Assembly: GCF_000559085.1 (NCBI RefSeq)
Contig: NZ_JALN02000003.1
Location: 124,001-188,000, forward strand
Origin: Mycolicibacterium aromaticivorans JS19b1 = JCM 16368
Lineage (GTDB): Bacteria > Actinomycetota > Actinomycetes > Mycobacteriales > Mycobacteriaceae
Direction of reading: 5' to 3'
DNA: 64,000 nt
Part shown: in pieces, positions 1 through 8,347 of the stretch
How the letters are laid out: every line of letters starts with the position of its first letter
How positions within the stretch are numbered: position 1 is the first letter of the stretch
Notes under the pieces: model-generated
Databases searched by the model: none
Seen by the model: the letters and a program-made list of their open reading frames with translations, nothing else
Told to the model about the DNA's origin: nothing
Translations under genes and position numbers: made by a program

Positions 1-811
1 CGGCCTCGAAGCGTCGGAGTGCACGGGTAACGGTGCGTATTTGGCTCGCGGAAGCCTCTCCGCGCTCCTCACGCCGATCCGACTGGTTTTCCTCGCTCGT
101 CAAGGCACCCTCACCTGATTTGTCCGCACTGCCGGACTCGGGCTGGCTACTCCTCCACCGGGCGACCTGCTGCTCCAGAGGTACACGCGCCAAGTCACGG
201 GCTTCGCGTATGGCGAGATCACCGCGCCGAGTAGCCTCCTGCAGTTCAGGGGCCAGTTTGAGGAGGGCGCGGCGTTGAGACACCCATGTCTTGCTCTTGT
301 GTAGGTGATCAGCCGCAGCGTCGGCGCTGCCGTACTCCCCCACGAGGCTCTCCACTGCGCGAGCCTCTTCGATGACGTCGAAGCCTGACCGATCGACGTT
401 CTCGGCGATCACCGCTGTCAGCAGAGTGGCCCGATCCTTGGCGAGTTCGTCCTTGATGACGATATCGAGTTCGGGCCGACCAAATTTGTGCGCGGCGGCT
501 AAGCGCCGATTGCCGATGATGACGACCCAACGCGCATCAACAGCGGTATCGGGGTACAGCTGCTGGTAGGCATTCTTAGTCACTACGACAACTGGCTGCA
601 GCTGGTGCTCCGCGATGGACGCCAGTTCCTGAAGATTGCCCAGGGTGTCTCGCGGGTTGTGCGGATTGCCGACAAGGTCCCGGAGAGGGACTGAGCGCGA
701 TTGACCGGCTCTAGGGATGATCGAGGATGCTGCTTTTGCCCCGTCTATCGACGACTTCTCACCGACCGCTTCGGCGAGACCGGCGAAGCTCTTCACTCCC
801 CCGCGACTCAT
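1..811 (-). CDS. parB: ParB-family partition protein, C-terminus cut by window edge
   Basis: Reading the minus strand from an ATG at 811 gives an open frame of 270 codons that runs off the window start. ParB proteins bind centromere-like parS sites and work with ParA to segregate plasmids. Visible hallmarks are NPHNPRD near residue 50, the ParB box IIGNRRLAAA near residue 98, and a helix-turn-helix-like stretch around residues 155-185 (AADHLHKSKTWVSQRRALLK). A charged region follows. The start overlaps the parA stop (ATGA, 808-811), so the two are translationally coupled with parA first. The C-terminal dimerisation part lies outside the window. Confidence 0.9.
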   Translation of the reverse strand, partial: MSRGGVKSFAGLAEAVGEKSSIDGAKAASSIIPRAGQSRSVPLRDLVGNPHNPRDTLGNLQELASIAEHQLQPVVVVTKNAYQQLYPDTAVDARWVVIIGNRRLAAAHKFGRPELDIVIKDELAKDRATLLTAVIAENVDRSGFDVIEEARAVESLVGEYGSADAAADHLHKSKTWVSQRRALLKLAPELQEATRRGDLAIREARDLARVPLEQQVARWRSSQPESGSADKSGEGALTSEENQSDRREERGEASASQIRTVTRALRRFEA

Positions 812-1527
812 CGGCGGACCTCCGTTGACATCAGTTCATCAGCCAGGTTATAGAAATCAGCAGCCGCGGTAGAAGCCTTGCCGGTCTTCTTGTACTGCGT
901 CACGACCAAGCCCTCATTGGACGCATTGGTGTGGATCTTGTAGTGACGGACAACGGTCTCGGCCAGGGGCCACCCACGGCCGCGGACGAAATCTTTCGTC
1001 TCGTTCAGCCAGTAGGTCCCGTCGCGGCTGTCGTGGTTGTTTATGAAGACCCGGTAGGGGAGTTGCCTTGGTTCGAGAATTTTCCGGATTGTCCGCGCTG
1101 TCGGGTCGAAGCAGAGCGGCTCGGTCAGGATCGGAACGAGTACCTCGTCAGTGACGTCTAGGACGGTCCTGAGGGCGTCGGCCGAGTGGCCAGAGCCGAG
1201 TCCGTCCCCAGAGCCATCAGGGTCCAGGTCGAACCAGCCGGCGGTGTCGACGTAGACCTCGGCGATCGTGGGCAGGTTGTTTAACTGAGCAAGCCAGTCA
1301 AGTGGATCGTCGTGTGCCTGAATGAGATGGAAGGGAAGGTCGTCAACTTGGTTGGCCCACCAGGTGGCCGAGCCTTGCGGGTCAATCGAGATTGCGGCGA
1401 CGGGAGACTCCGCGTCCTCGGGCAGCCCCTGGCTGAGATGTTCAGCTCGAACGGCGGCAAGGTTGACGGCGGCAGTACTTTTCCCGACACCGCCCTTTTG
1501 ATTCAGAAGTGTCACTACACGTGTCAT
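808..1527 (-). CDS. parA: ParA-family partition ATPase
   Basis: 239 aa. Walker-type ATPase of the ParA/MinD class that moves or positions plasmid DNA together with ParB. The deviant Walker A motif QKGGVGKST lies at residues 10-18, and the later stretch VYVDTAGW is consistent with a Walker A' or B strand. The protein lacks a long N-terminal DNA-binding extension, so it is of the short (type Ib-like or chromosomal-like) kind. It is the first gene of the parA-parB operon; transcription should start in the gene-poor region to its right (1528 onward), where two perfect palindromes lie. Confidence 0.93.
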   Translation of the reverse strand: MTRVVTLLNQKGGVGKSTAAVNLAAVRAEHLSQGLPEDAESPVAAISIDPQGSATWWANQVDDLPFHLIQAHDDPLDWLAQLNNLPTIAEVYVDTAGWFDLDPDGSGDGLGSGHSADALRTVLDVTDEVLVPILTEPLCFDPTARTIRKILEPRQLPYRVFINNHDSRDGTYWLNETKDFVRGRGWPLAETVVRHYKIHTNASNEGLVVTQYKKTGKASTAAADFYNLADELMSTEVRR

Positions 1528-1652
1528 TGCGTTGGGGTCCCTTGAAATGGATCGAAGCCGCGATTGGCGGAATGACTAGGAACAGACGCCACTGAGGTTA
1601 CGGCGGGTTAGGGAACGTGGCGCGGCGACACGCCCAACGGGAGACGAATCCA

Positions 1653-1676
1653 GCCAGTTTTCCGCGGAAAACTGGC
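1653..1676. promoter_or_regulatory. 24-bp perfect palindrome, candidate parS or operator
   Basis: Positions 1653-1676 form a perfect 24-bp palindrome whose 16-bp core is GTTTTCCGCGGAAAAC. The same core recurs at 1768-1783. The size, symmetry and TTTC half-site resemble ParB-binding parS sites (chromosomal consensus TGTTTCACGTGAAACA), and the site lies about 125 bp upstream of parA. ParB binding is inferred. Confidence 0.7.
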
Positions 1677-1767
1677 AATCTGCGGCCATCCCGGCGGTTC
1701 CGGGGAAGAGGCCACCACTTCACACCTGCATCAGTGCAGCGGCGCTGTGACCTGCGCGTTTGCGGCA

Positions 1768-1783
1768 GTTTTCCGCGGAAAAC
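1768..1783. promoter_or_regulatory. Second copy of the 16-bp partition-like palindrome
   Basis: A second exact copy of GTTTTCCGCGGAAAAC, 111 bp from the first core. The flanks are not palindromic here. Two copies beside parAB suit a plasmid centromere or an autoregulatory operator. Confidence 0.68.
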
Positions 1784-2279
1784 CGCCGAGTCGGGGATTG
1801 TGCTTAAGGGATTACTCAGACATATCGGTCTAGATGCGGTTGGCGGGTAGACGCGAAGCGTGCTCACTATTTGATCCATTCACAGCCGAGCAATGTTGGT
1901 CGACGCAATTACCGTTCTTCCCAATTTCCGCTGTCCCGGGTTGACACTTTCGGCTTCAACGGAGTGGGGAGCGCGACTCTGAAAGGCGCTTGAAACCGCG
2001 CCCGGTGGCCGTCGCGACGCTCTGCGCGCCAAGCGGTCTTGCCTGACTGCCCGACTGGAGTTGCATCACGGAGGGAGGTGCCGACCCGGACCAGAGAACT
2101 GGCGCCCACTGGTCGGGAGGCAACTCTTTGGCCATATGCCGCTCGCAACGAACCAGCTGGGGGAGGTGGGTAGTCTGCCGCCTCATGTCGCCGTGGCCGA
2201 TGGCGTCCGCGGGGAGACTCGTTGTGCGCGATAACCGGGTGCTGGGCTCACTGCGCGATACCACTGCAAACGAAGGCGC

Positions 2280-2609
2280 TTAATGCACCGAGTCTTCGGC
2301 CGCTTCCTCTACTAGGGCTGTACGCAGGAGCTCCAAAGCCGCATCCCAAATCGGGTGGGGATTCCTGCGGTAGTACACCCGCCCCATCCCGTCTTGGCGA
2401 GTGATGAGGCCGGCCTCGGTCAGATCCCTAAGCGGTGTTTGCACAGCGCTTTGCGCCGGGTGGCCTAATTCGAGAGCAAGGTCGGTGGGGTTGACGAGTC
2501 CATCGCCCTGGGCGATCGCCGCCATAACGGCGAGTCGGTGTTTCTGCCCGAATACAATCGTAGAGAGCTTCTGAACTCTCGGCGATTGGGCGTACGACAC
2601 GCCTGACAT
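2280..2609 (-). CDS. Small winged-helix (ArsR-like) DNA-binding regulator
   Basis: 109 aa. The pattern KHRLAVMAAIAQ ... NPTDLALELGHPAQSAVQTPLRDLTEAGLI ending in a wing-like RQDGMGRVYYRR is a typical winged helix of the ArsR/MarR size class. No metal-binding cysteines are visible. On the minus strand an AGGAATCC-like ribosome site precedes the ATG at 2609. Two similar dyad repeats sit immediately upstream (2611-2667), which suggests the protein represses its own promoter. Its position between the par and rep regions suits a plasmid copy-control or maintenance regulator, but this is inference. Confidence 0.75.
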   Translation of the reverse strand: MSGVSYAQSPRVQKLSTIVFGQKHRLAVMAAIAQGDGLVNPTDLALELGHPAQSAVQTPLRDLTEAGLITRQDGMGRVYYRRNPHPIWDAALELLRTALVEEAAEDSVH

Positions 2610-2610
2610 G

Positions 2611-2667
2611 CTATTACAGGATTCCTGTTACAGACATCATGTTACTGATATTCTATTACTGGATTCC
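2611..2667. promoter_or_regulatory. Tandem dyad operators upstream of the winged-helix gene
   Basis: CTATTACAGGATTCC starts at 2611 and CTATTACTGGATTCC at 2653, a 14/15 match spaced 42 bp (four helical turns). Each is centred on a dyad (ACAGGATTCCTGT; TGGATTCCA). The location just upstream of 2609 suggests autoregulatory binding sites overlapping the promoter. Confidence 0.65.
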
Positions 2668-2721
2668 AATAGTGCCAGGTCAGTGACGGCCGGGCTACAG
2701 ACGAACTGAGCGGAGCGTCCG

Positions 2722-2976
2722 GTGGTAGACATCAGTGCGGGCGATGAAGTGACTGGTCGGCGGCGCAACTGGCGACACCGAGAAAAGCGCGCCTCGTCGA
2801 AGCTGGTTGCCAAACGCGTCAGCGAAGAAGATCACTCTGCCATCACCCGGTACGCAGAGGCTTGCGGCGTAAAGGTCGCAGAGCTTCTGACTCCGGCGGT
2901 CGACGACTTGATCCGTCGCGCCCACCAGTTCTGCGACCAAGCTGACGGCCCGGCGCGGGCTGTAAACGCGTCTTAA
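2722..2976 (+). CDS. Small hypothetical protein, possible ribbon-helix-helix fold
   Basis: 84 aa from a GTG start. A basic N-terminus (residues 10-25) is followed by KLVAKRVSEEDHSAITRYAE and two helices, the layout of small plasmid ribbon-helix-helix or MobC-like DNA-binding proteins. It is transcribed away from the winged-helix gene. No strong ribosome site is visible, so both the start and the gene itself are uncertain. Confidence 0.5.
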   Translation: MVDISAGDEVTGRRRNWRHREKRASSKLVAKRVSEEDHSAITRYAEACGVKVAELLTPAVDDLIRRAHQFCDQADGPARAVNAS

Positions 2977-3190
2977 AAGTCGGAAAGTCTGCCAGCGCAA
3001 CGCTTGCGGGTTCTTCGCGATGATACGGCCAAGTCATTGGCGGTCGATAGCTGACCGGGCCATCAACGACGAATTGCTCGTGCATCCAGCGCTTTCCGAA
3101 TGTTCCGGTTTACTGAAGTCGCGAACGTAGGCGTGCACATGCACCAGGCACATCGTTGTGACCAGTGCAATTCGTGCGCCGACAGCGCCC

Positions 3191-4435
3191 TCATCGACCG
3201 CGCCGTGTCCTGATCGCCGCTAACACGGCAGCGACCTCAGCACGCCCTGGCCCCTGAAGGGCTTGCTGCCCAGCCAGTCGCGCCTGGGCGTATGCCTCGC
3301 GCTCCTGGATCCTAAGACGGTGTTGTTCAGCCCGTTCGGCGACCGCGGCGGCCTCTGCTGCCTCGGCATGCGCCATGGGTCGCACGGAGAGGGCGTTGTG
3401 CGCCGTATAGGCGGCCAAGATTGCTCCCATGAGACCGATCGGGCGCGGCGGCGCGTCGGAGATCCGATGGCCGCCGATCAGCCACTCCGACACCGCCGCA
3501 TTCAGATCTTCAGCTGTCCACCCTGCGCGGGCAGGCGCAGCCAGCATCGCAGCCCAGGCACCCGGACCGTACCGTCGTGACCATGGCGGTGCCTTTGGAT
3601 GCTCGCGCCACGCTCGCGCCAGTCGTTGCCCCTGCCTGTCGATGCTTCGGCGGCGCGTAGCGACGCCTTGCCGGGCGCCCTCGGCGCCCGTTCGGGTAGT
3701 AATCAGTCTCTTTAAAGGTGAGTTATGTGTTGTAAGTGGGGACCGTCCCAGATGGGGTGTCAGTTTGTGGATAACACGGTTGACCTGCTGATCGTCGTGC
3801 AGCGCCCACACTGAGGCCCAACCCCGGGACCGGTCGCCCATGCGCCAGGACGCCATCCGCTCCACATACGTACGCTGGCGGCCCCGAACGACCTCGGTCG
3901 CGACGCCAAGGAGCCGTAGACATTCACGCGCCCGCTGGACAGTGCGCTCCGAAAACCCAGTCCGCGCCGCGAGTGTCGCTACGCTGGGGCGGCAGTTCCG
4001 CCCCGTACTCCGGTCGGCAAAGCGCGCCATGTCCGCGGCGATGGCAACCACGGCGCGCTTGGAGACCGGTGCCGTCATTTGTGGGCGGAGCTGTGGGTAG
4101 CGCTGGTCATACGCGGCCGCCACAGTGACTTGTGCCCAGCGGGTGGGGCCACCGCTCCAGCAAGCAATCCCGGCATGCGCGTCCGGCTCGATTTCCAGGT
4201 GTACGAACTGTCTAGGGGAGGGCAACTCTCGGCCAGCCAATCGCCGACCACGGCGGATCGCTATGACGTCGGCTACAGGGGTGGTCCGAATGACGCCGCG
4301 GCGGCGCACGCTGGTGCTGCAGCCGCGATACGGCGGCCGTGAGATGCCCGCAATCGGGGCGGACGTACGGAGAAACACGGTGCATACGTCTGGACCAGTG
4401 CCAGCGCATGCGCTACCGTGAGAGCTGTCCTGCAA
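3191..4435 (-). CDS. Plasmid replication initiator-like protein with helix-turn-helix
   Basis: Up to 414 aa. The most conserved-looking part holds WSGGPTRWAQVTVAAAYD and then a helix-turn-helix (NCRPSVATLAARTGFSERTV, followed by RARECLRLLG). The C-terminal third is rich in Ala, Arg and Glu and likely helical. This layout resembles replication (Rep) proteins of mycobacterial and other actinobacterial plasmids, and the place next to parAB fits. I cannot identify a known Rep family with certainty. The first ATG gives 4435; an internal GTG at 4309 giving 372 aa is a good alternative, because the residues before it are low in conserved features. Confidence 0.65.
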   Translation of the reverse strand: MQDSSHGSACAGTGPDVCTVFLRTSAPIAGISRPPYRGCSTSVRRRGVIRTTPVADVIAIRRGRRLAGRELPSPRQFVHLEIEPDAHAGIACWSGGPTRWAQVTVAAAYDQRYPQLRPQMTAPVSKRAVVAIAADMARFADRSTGRNCRPSVATLAARTGFSERTVQRARECLRLLGVATEVVRGRQRTYVERMASWRMGDRSRGWASVWALHDDQQVNRVIHKLTPHLGRSPLTTHNSPLKRLITTRTGAEGARQGVATRRRSIDRQGQRLARAWREHPKAPPWSRRYGPGAWAAMLAAPARAGWTAEDLNAAVSEWLIGGHRISDAPPRPIGLMGAILAAYTAHNALSVRPMAHAEAAEAAAVAERAEQHRLRIQEREAYAQARLAGQQALQGPGRAEVAAVLAAIRTRRGR

Positions 4436-4605
4436 GAGACAGTCCCTTCGGGGAGAGTGGCGATTTCGCCGCGACCAGCCCTCCGGTTGCCGCCGGGGGG
4501 CACAGTCGTTTTTGACGGCTATTCAAACGCCTATGAAGATGTGTCCGTTGTGCGCTAAGGCCCTCCTGTCACGAACATCTTTTGGGCTCGAAGCGCTGTG
4601 TCTAG

Positions 4606-4899
4606 TCACATGGCCAGTGGCAGGCCCTCCTGTCCGATCGCGGTAGTAACCGTGGCGGCTGACTCGAGAAGCTCAGCGATGACTCGCGCGTTGAAGACCG
4701 CCCGGGGGAGTGCTTGGGTACAAGCACGCGTTACGAGTTCAGCCGCGACGGCAGGATGTACTCGCACGGTGCAGCCTCCGGGAGCGGTATCGACCCGCCG
4801 CTGCAGACCGGGCCAGAGCGCTGCGGTGACCACTGTCCGTGGTCCGAGATGCGGACGGCCACGCGGACTCGCCGCTATGGCCCCGCCTGATGCGGTCAT
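4606..4899 (-). CDS. Small hypothetical protein, 97 aa
   Basis: A longer minus-strand frame extends to 5442, but its first two thirds look non-coding. The ATG at 4899 has a good AGGAG ribosome site eight bases upstream, giving 97 aa: a Gly/Ala/Pro-rich start followed by two probable helices (VHPAVAAELVTRACTQALPR; AELLESAATVTTAI). Function unknown. It reads in the same direction as the Rep-like gene and away from the ESX locus. Confidence 0.5.
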   Translation of the reverse strand: MTASGGAIAASPRGRPHLGPRTVVTAALWPGLQRRVDTAPGGCTVRVHPAVAAELVTRACTQALPRAVFNARVIAELLESAATVTTAIGQEGLPLAM

Positions 4900-5531
4900 C
4901 GCACTCACTCCTGTCGCTAGATCGCGCCGGCAGCAGACGGCGTCGCTGTACGCGAATGTCGAGCAGCTGGGGCTCCTGCGCCTCTTGGTGCTGGTGTTTC
5001 CAGGCGAAGTTTCGCACGCAGTCGGCGGATTAACCGCCACGACACGCTGGTCACGTGGCGACCGGGCGGACCGTTCGAGCCTGCTGATCTTTATGTACGC
5101 CTTTCCAGAGAATTCGCCGACACGCCGAGGGTCGGTGACCCCGGCGCGGTCTTGAACTGTCGGCATCCAGATTGACGGTGGTTGTGGCTGTTGCGGTGAC
5201 CCCTTCACCGTCGCACTCTGATCGTCCGACGAAAGAACATACTGGGGGCGTGTCTGCCAGCAGCAGCACTCGGTGACGGAGCGAATAAGCCGTCGGGAAC
5301 CCCGTCGGCAGCGCGCCTGTCCGTCGCGCAACGGCCGAGGTCGTCCTCTGCCGCGTTGAAAGACGTTTTGGTTGACGGCTGGAACGCTCCGTGACAAGCG
5401 GCGGCGCTCCGGCGGTGAATGCCCAGCACACCTTGCGCACACACCGGGCGATGCTACACACTAGGCAGTGAGTAAACGCAAGCAACGCAACAGTGCGTGT
5501 TGCTGACACCGCTACCGAGAATGGACTGACG
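4900..5531. other. Long leader region upstream of the ESX locus
   Basis: About 630 bp between divergently oriented genes with no convincing coding frame; the frames present on both strands are Arg/Ser-rich and lack ribosome sites. It must carry the promoter for the plus-strand ESX locus. Near its right end (5478-5504) lies an imperfect inverted repeat, AGCAACGCA ... TGCGTGTTGCT, which could be an operator or leader hairpin. Confidence 0.45.
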
Positions 5532-5846
5532 ATGGCTGATTCGATTTCTTTGGACACCGATGCCGCAGCTCAGGCGGCGGCCGAGTGGGCCGCCTACGGT
5601 GATGCGGTGGAGGCTCACGGGCGACAACACCATATGACCCTCGAGCAGCTGCAGGCCACGGTTGGTGACACCTATGCGCCGTTCGTGGCGGCCAAGCATG
5701 CCGAGATGCAGGCGCGGGAAGCGGCCTACCAGCGCGTGGCAGAGCACGCTCGCGGTCACGCTCGGCGCCTGGGCAATACCCGAACGATTTTCACCACCAC
5801 CGACGACGATTCCGCAGCGCGGATCACAAGCGTCGTCGACGCGTAG
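5532..5846 (+). CDS. EspC-like (DUF2580-type) small ESX substrate
   Basis: 104 aa, all-helical, Ala-rich. The size, a helix-turn-helix hairpin, and the C-terminal stretch FTTTDDDSA (residues 87-95) line up with the YSEADEAW region of EspC. If so, the Tyr of the YxxxD/E secretion motif is a Phe here (FxxxD, 87-91). EspC-type proteins are co-secreted by ESX systems. It is the first gene of the ESX locus, ten bases before the next gene. The family call rests on pattern and context. Confidence 0.62.
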   Translation: MADSISLDTDAAAQAAAEWAAYGDAVEAHGRQHHMTLEQLQATVGDTYAPFVAAKHAEMQAREAAYQRVAEHARGHARRLGNTRTIFTTTDDDSAARITSVVDA

Positions 5847-5856
5847 ATTCGCCACT

Positions 5857-7548
5857 ATGGACCTGAGGGTCGATCCGCACGGTTTGCGTGCCGACGCCGG
5901 GGCGCTTGATGCTTCCGGGCATCAGAACGCCCCGGCCTCGGCATGTCAGGCCGCTACGGGTGACTCTGTCTCTGCTCACCTGGCCGGCGCGCTGTCGGCG
6001 TGGTCGCATTCCCTTCATTTACTGCATCACCATGCAGGACAACAGCGGGCTGTCGGTGGGATGGCCCTCTCTGGGACCGCAGCCGATCTCGCCGGCGCCG
6101 ACGACGCGAATGCCGCTGCGATCGGCGCCATCATGGATGGGTCCGCGCCGACCGCTGGCGGCGCGCCGACAGCCCCTTCATCTGGGAACTTACCCACGAT
6201 CCCGACGCCCTCGCTGCCCGCGATTCCCACCATGGTGACACTGCCCCCGGTGTCCCCGGAGCAGATTGCCGCGCAAGTGCATTCCGGGCCAGGTCCCCAG
6301 AGTTTGCGCACATTCGCAGCACATATCCGCAACACTCTCGCCCCGAGCGTTCTCAGTGCCGCGGACGAGGCGCGCCGCACCGGCACATCGGTTGCCGAGA
6401 ATTGGGTCGACGGTCAACAGCAGGCGGCCACCAACATCGCCGGACATGCCGATTGGCTGGAGTCGAGTCTTCACCCGCAGGTCCTCGCGCTGGCCAGCGC
6501 CGCTGACGACGTCGCTGCGCACACCGAGACTCTGATCCAGAACACGCCGCGCCCGGAAGAGTTCACCGATCTGCGTCAGCGCCTCCACGTGGCCCTGGCC
6601 AACTACAACGCCAGCGGTGGAGCCAACGCTGCGCAGGTAGAGACACTGTCAGCGGAGTTGACCAAGAAACGTGCCGCCGCGATGAGCGCCATGCAGGATT
6701 TTGCTACCGCCGCGCCGCCCACCATTAGCGGGGCAGCTAAGCCCCCGCAGCCCGCACCGCCCATCGTGCACAACCCGGGCGAGCCTGCCCACACCCTGAA
6801 CCCACATGGCCAGCCCCAACGAGACGGCGAACACGACGGCACCGGCCAAGGACGCGGGCACCACGGCGGGGGCGACCACAACGCTGATGACCCCGCAGCG
6901 TCCGATCAGCCGCCGGTCGGTGCACCTGCGGCGCCGGGCAACCCCGCTCAGGGGCCGCCGTTGGCCGGTGCGGACTCGAATTCGGCGAGCATGCTGGCCA
7001 ATGTGGCGGGGATGATCATGGGAGCGGGCACGGGTATGGTCGGACAGGTCACCCATGGCCTGGGCGGCGGCTCGCCGCTCTCGGCGCTGTCGAGCCTGTC
7101 CTCGCTGCCTGGCATGGGCGGCGGAATGCCTCAACTGAGCACCCCGGAAATGCCAACGCCTGACGCCGGCGGCGACCCCGGTTCACCGTCCGAGGGGGCC
7201 AGCGACTTCGGCAGTGGCGGTACCAGCCCCGCCGGGGGAGCCGGGGACGGCGGGGGAGGCGGTGGCGCTCCGATGTCGAGTTCCAGCCCGGCCGTCGGGC
7301 CGTCGGTGGGCACCGGTCTCAGTGTCGGCTCGCCCGCCAGTCCGGGACCCGCCGGGGCAGGGCCCAGCGGGGGCGGGATGGGCATGATCCCGCCGATGAT
7401 GGGCGGCATGGGCGGCAAACAGGATCAAGACCGCAAATCCGAGGATCGGCGCCGCGTCGTCGAGCGGCCGATGCCCAACACCGAACCCGTCTTCGGTGAA
7501 GTCCGCCGCGAGACGCGCCGACGTCGCGACCCAGAGAAGAAGACGTAA
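5857..7548 (+). CDS. Large ESX-secreted protein with PE/EspC-like N-domain and Gly/Pro-rich tail
   Basis: 563 aa. Residues 1-90 form a small helical domain ending in GTAADLAGADDANAA, an LxxxD motif (78-82) at the place where ESX substrates carry YxxxD/E. A linker with repeated IPTP precedes a second long helical domain (about 130-290), reminiscent of a PPE/WXG-type helical bundle. The last 270 residues are low-complexity Gly/Pro/Ser/Met with a basic end. A clear relative lies at 55576-56931: the two share the GTAA.L...DDANAA motif, the IPTP linker and the helical domain. It is probably a secreted effector or a structural component of the ESX apparatus; function unknown. Confidence 0.65.
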   Translation: MDLRVDPHGLRADAGALDASGHQNAPASACQAATGDSVSAHLAGALSAWSHSLHLLHHHAGQQRAVGGMALSGTAADLAGADDANAAAIGAIMDGSAPTAGGAPTAPSSGNLPTIPTPSLPAIPTMVTLPPVSPEQIAAQVHSGPGPQSLRTFAAHIRNTLAPSVLSAADEARRTGTSVAENWVDGQQQAATNIAGHADWLESSLHPQVLALASAADDVAAHTETLIQNTPRPEEFTDLRQRLHVALANYNASGGANAAQVETLSAELTKKRAAAMSAMQDFATAAPPTISGAAKPPQPAPPIVHNPGEPAHTLNPHGQPQRDGEHDGTGQGRGHHGGGDHNADDPAASDQPPVGAPAAPGNPAQGPPLAGADSNSASMLANVAGMIMGAGTGMVGQVTHGLGGGSPLSALSSLSSLPGMGGGMPQLSTPEMPTPDAGGDPGSPSEGASDFGSGGTSPAGGAGDGGGGGGAPMSSSSPAVGPSVGTGLSVGSPASPGPAGAGPSGGGMGMIPPMMGGMGGKQDQDRKSEDRRRVVERPMPNTEPVFGEVRRETRRRRDPEKKT

Positions 7549-7610
7549 CCGAATACCCAGGGGAAGGCGTTGCACGGCAACGCATATCGCAGTCAAGGGA
7601 GAGAGCACGA

Positions 7611-7976
7611 ATGGCAACGCGAGCTGAGAAGTCCTCAGAGATGATCGACAAATTGCTAGACGCTGTCTACCGGTGGGAGAACAAGGTGGCCGCGTTCACC
7701 GCCACCGGCGACCCCGACGATGACATCGTCTTAACCCATGACGGCCGAGGCCGGCTCATCGGCTGCGATATCCGGGCTGGTCTGCAAGAAGAGCTCACCG
7801 TCGGTGAGCTCGAGGACGCCATGAACGATGCCATCGCAAAGAATGCGGAACGGACCTACGCGGGAATTCAAGCGATGGCAGCCGAATTCCGCAAGGAATT
7901 CGCCCAGATCCCCGAGGAGTTTGCCCAACACCCGGTGGCCGCAGAGTTCGCAGCAGCGCTGCGCGGCGTGGGTTGA
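7611..7976 (+). CDS. EspL-like YbaB/EbfC-family protein
   Basis: 121 aa. The beta strands in DDDIVLTHDGRGRLIGCDIR followed by a helix (LTVGELEDAMNDAIAKN) and a long C-terminal helix match the YbaB/EbfC fold, to which the ESX-1-associated protein EspL belongs. EspL supports stability or secretion of ESX-1 substrates in M. tuberculosis; a similar chaperone-like role is inferred here. GGGAGAGAGC upstream of the ATG at 7611 is a good ribosome site. It lies between two substrate-like genes on the same strand. Confidence 0.65.
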   Translation: MATRAEKSSEMIDKLLDAVYRWENKVAAFTATGDPDDDIVLTHDGRGRLIGCDIRAGLQEELTVGELEDAMNDAIAKNAERTYAGIQAMAAEFRKEFAQIPEEFAQHPVAAEFAAALRGVG

Positions 7977-8054
7977 CGGCCGAGAAATTGGTGCGCTACG
8001 CGTCGGCGCAGGCAGTTACCATTTTTCTAGAGCAACAGAGAGGGGCTGAGTCAG

Positions 8055-8342
8055 ATGGCCGCGATCCATAACGACGTCCCCGAACTCGGGTCGACCACCG
8101 GGGGGTGGTTTTCTGCCGCACCCACCCAGCCGTCGGTGCACCCGATCTGCACCCCTGGCACTGACCCGCTATCGGTGGCGCTGAGTGCGACAGTCGCCGA
8201 CTGGCCCGCGGCACATGAAGCCCTGACCGCCAAGAGGGTCACCGACGTCACCGGCGTAGCCACTGCCAACGGCGGTACTGCGGCAATCATGACCGGCAGC
8301 GACGAAACCAACGCCGCGCAAATCAGCGGAATCGAGGTCTAG
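8055..8342 (+). CDS. Small ESX-associated protein sharing the N-domain motif
   Basis: 95 aa. The C-terminal stretch GGTAAIMTGSDETNAAQI (residues 73-90) is the same motif as GTAADLAGADDANAAAI in the 5857 gene and GTAATLTAQDDANAAGI in the 55576 gene, so this is a stand-alone copy of that N-terminal domain. The ΦxxxD signature is MTGSD (79-83), Met in place of Tyr. Probably a secreted partner protein. Six bases separate it from the next gene. Confidence 0.6.
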   Translation: MAAIHNDVPELGSTTGGWFSAAPTQPSVHPICTPGTDPLSVALSATVADWPAAHEALTAKRVTDVTGVATANGGTAAIMTGSDETNAAQISGIEV

Positions 8343-8347
8343 CCACC

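Larger units (their letters stand above)
1528..2279. other. Gene-poor region holding the parAB promoter and partition-like palindromes
   Basis: About 750 bp with no convincing gene. The open frames here have no recognisable domain and one simply translates the two palindromes. It should contain the parAB promoter and probably the centromere. A replication origin is possible because Rep-like and Par genes flank it, but I see no iterons or AT-rich unwinding stretch that would prove it. Confidence 0.5.

Noticed and set aside
1598..1879. 93-aa minus-strand frame across the palindromes
   Set aside because: It translates the two palindromes as repeated VFRGKL, has no ribosome site or domain, and sits in what looks like a regulatory region.
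4598..5155. 185-aa plus-strand frame opposite the small 97-aa gene
   Set aside because: Ser/Arg-rich shadow composition, no ribosome site, and the minus-strand ATG at 4899 has a much better translation start.
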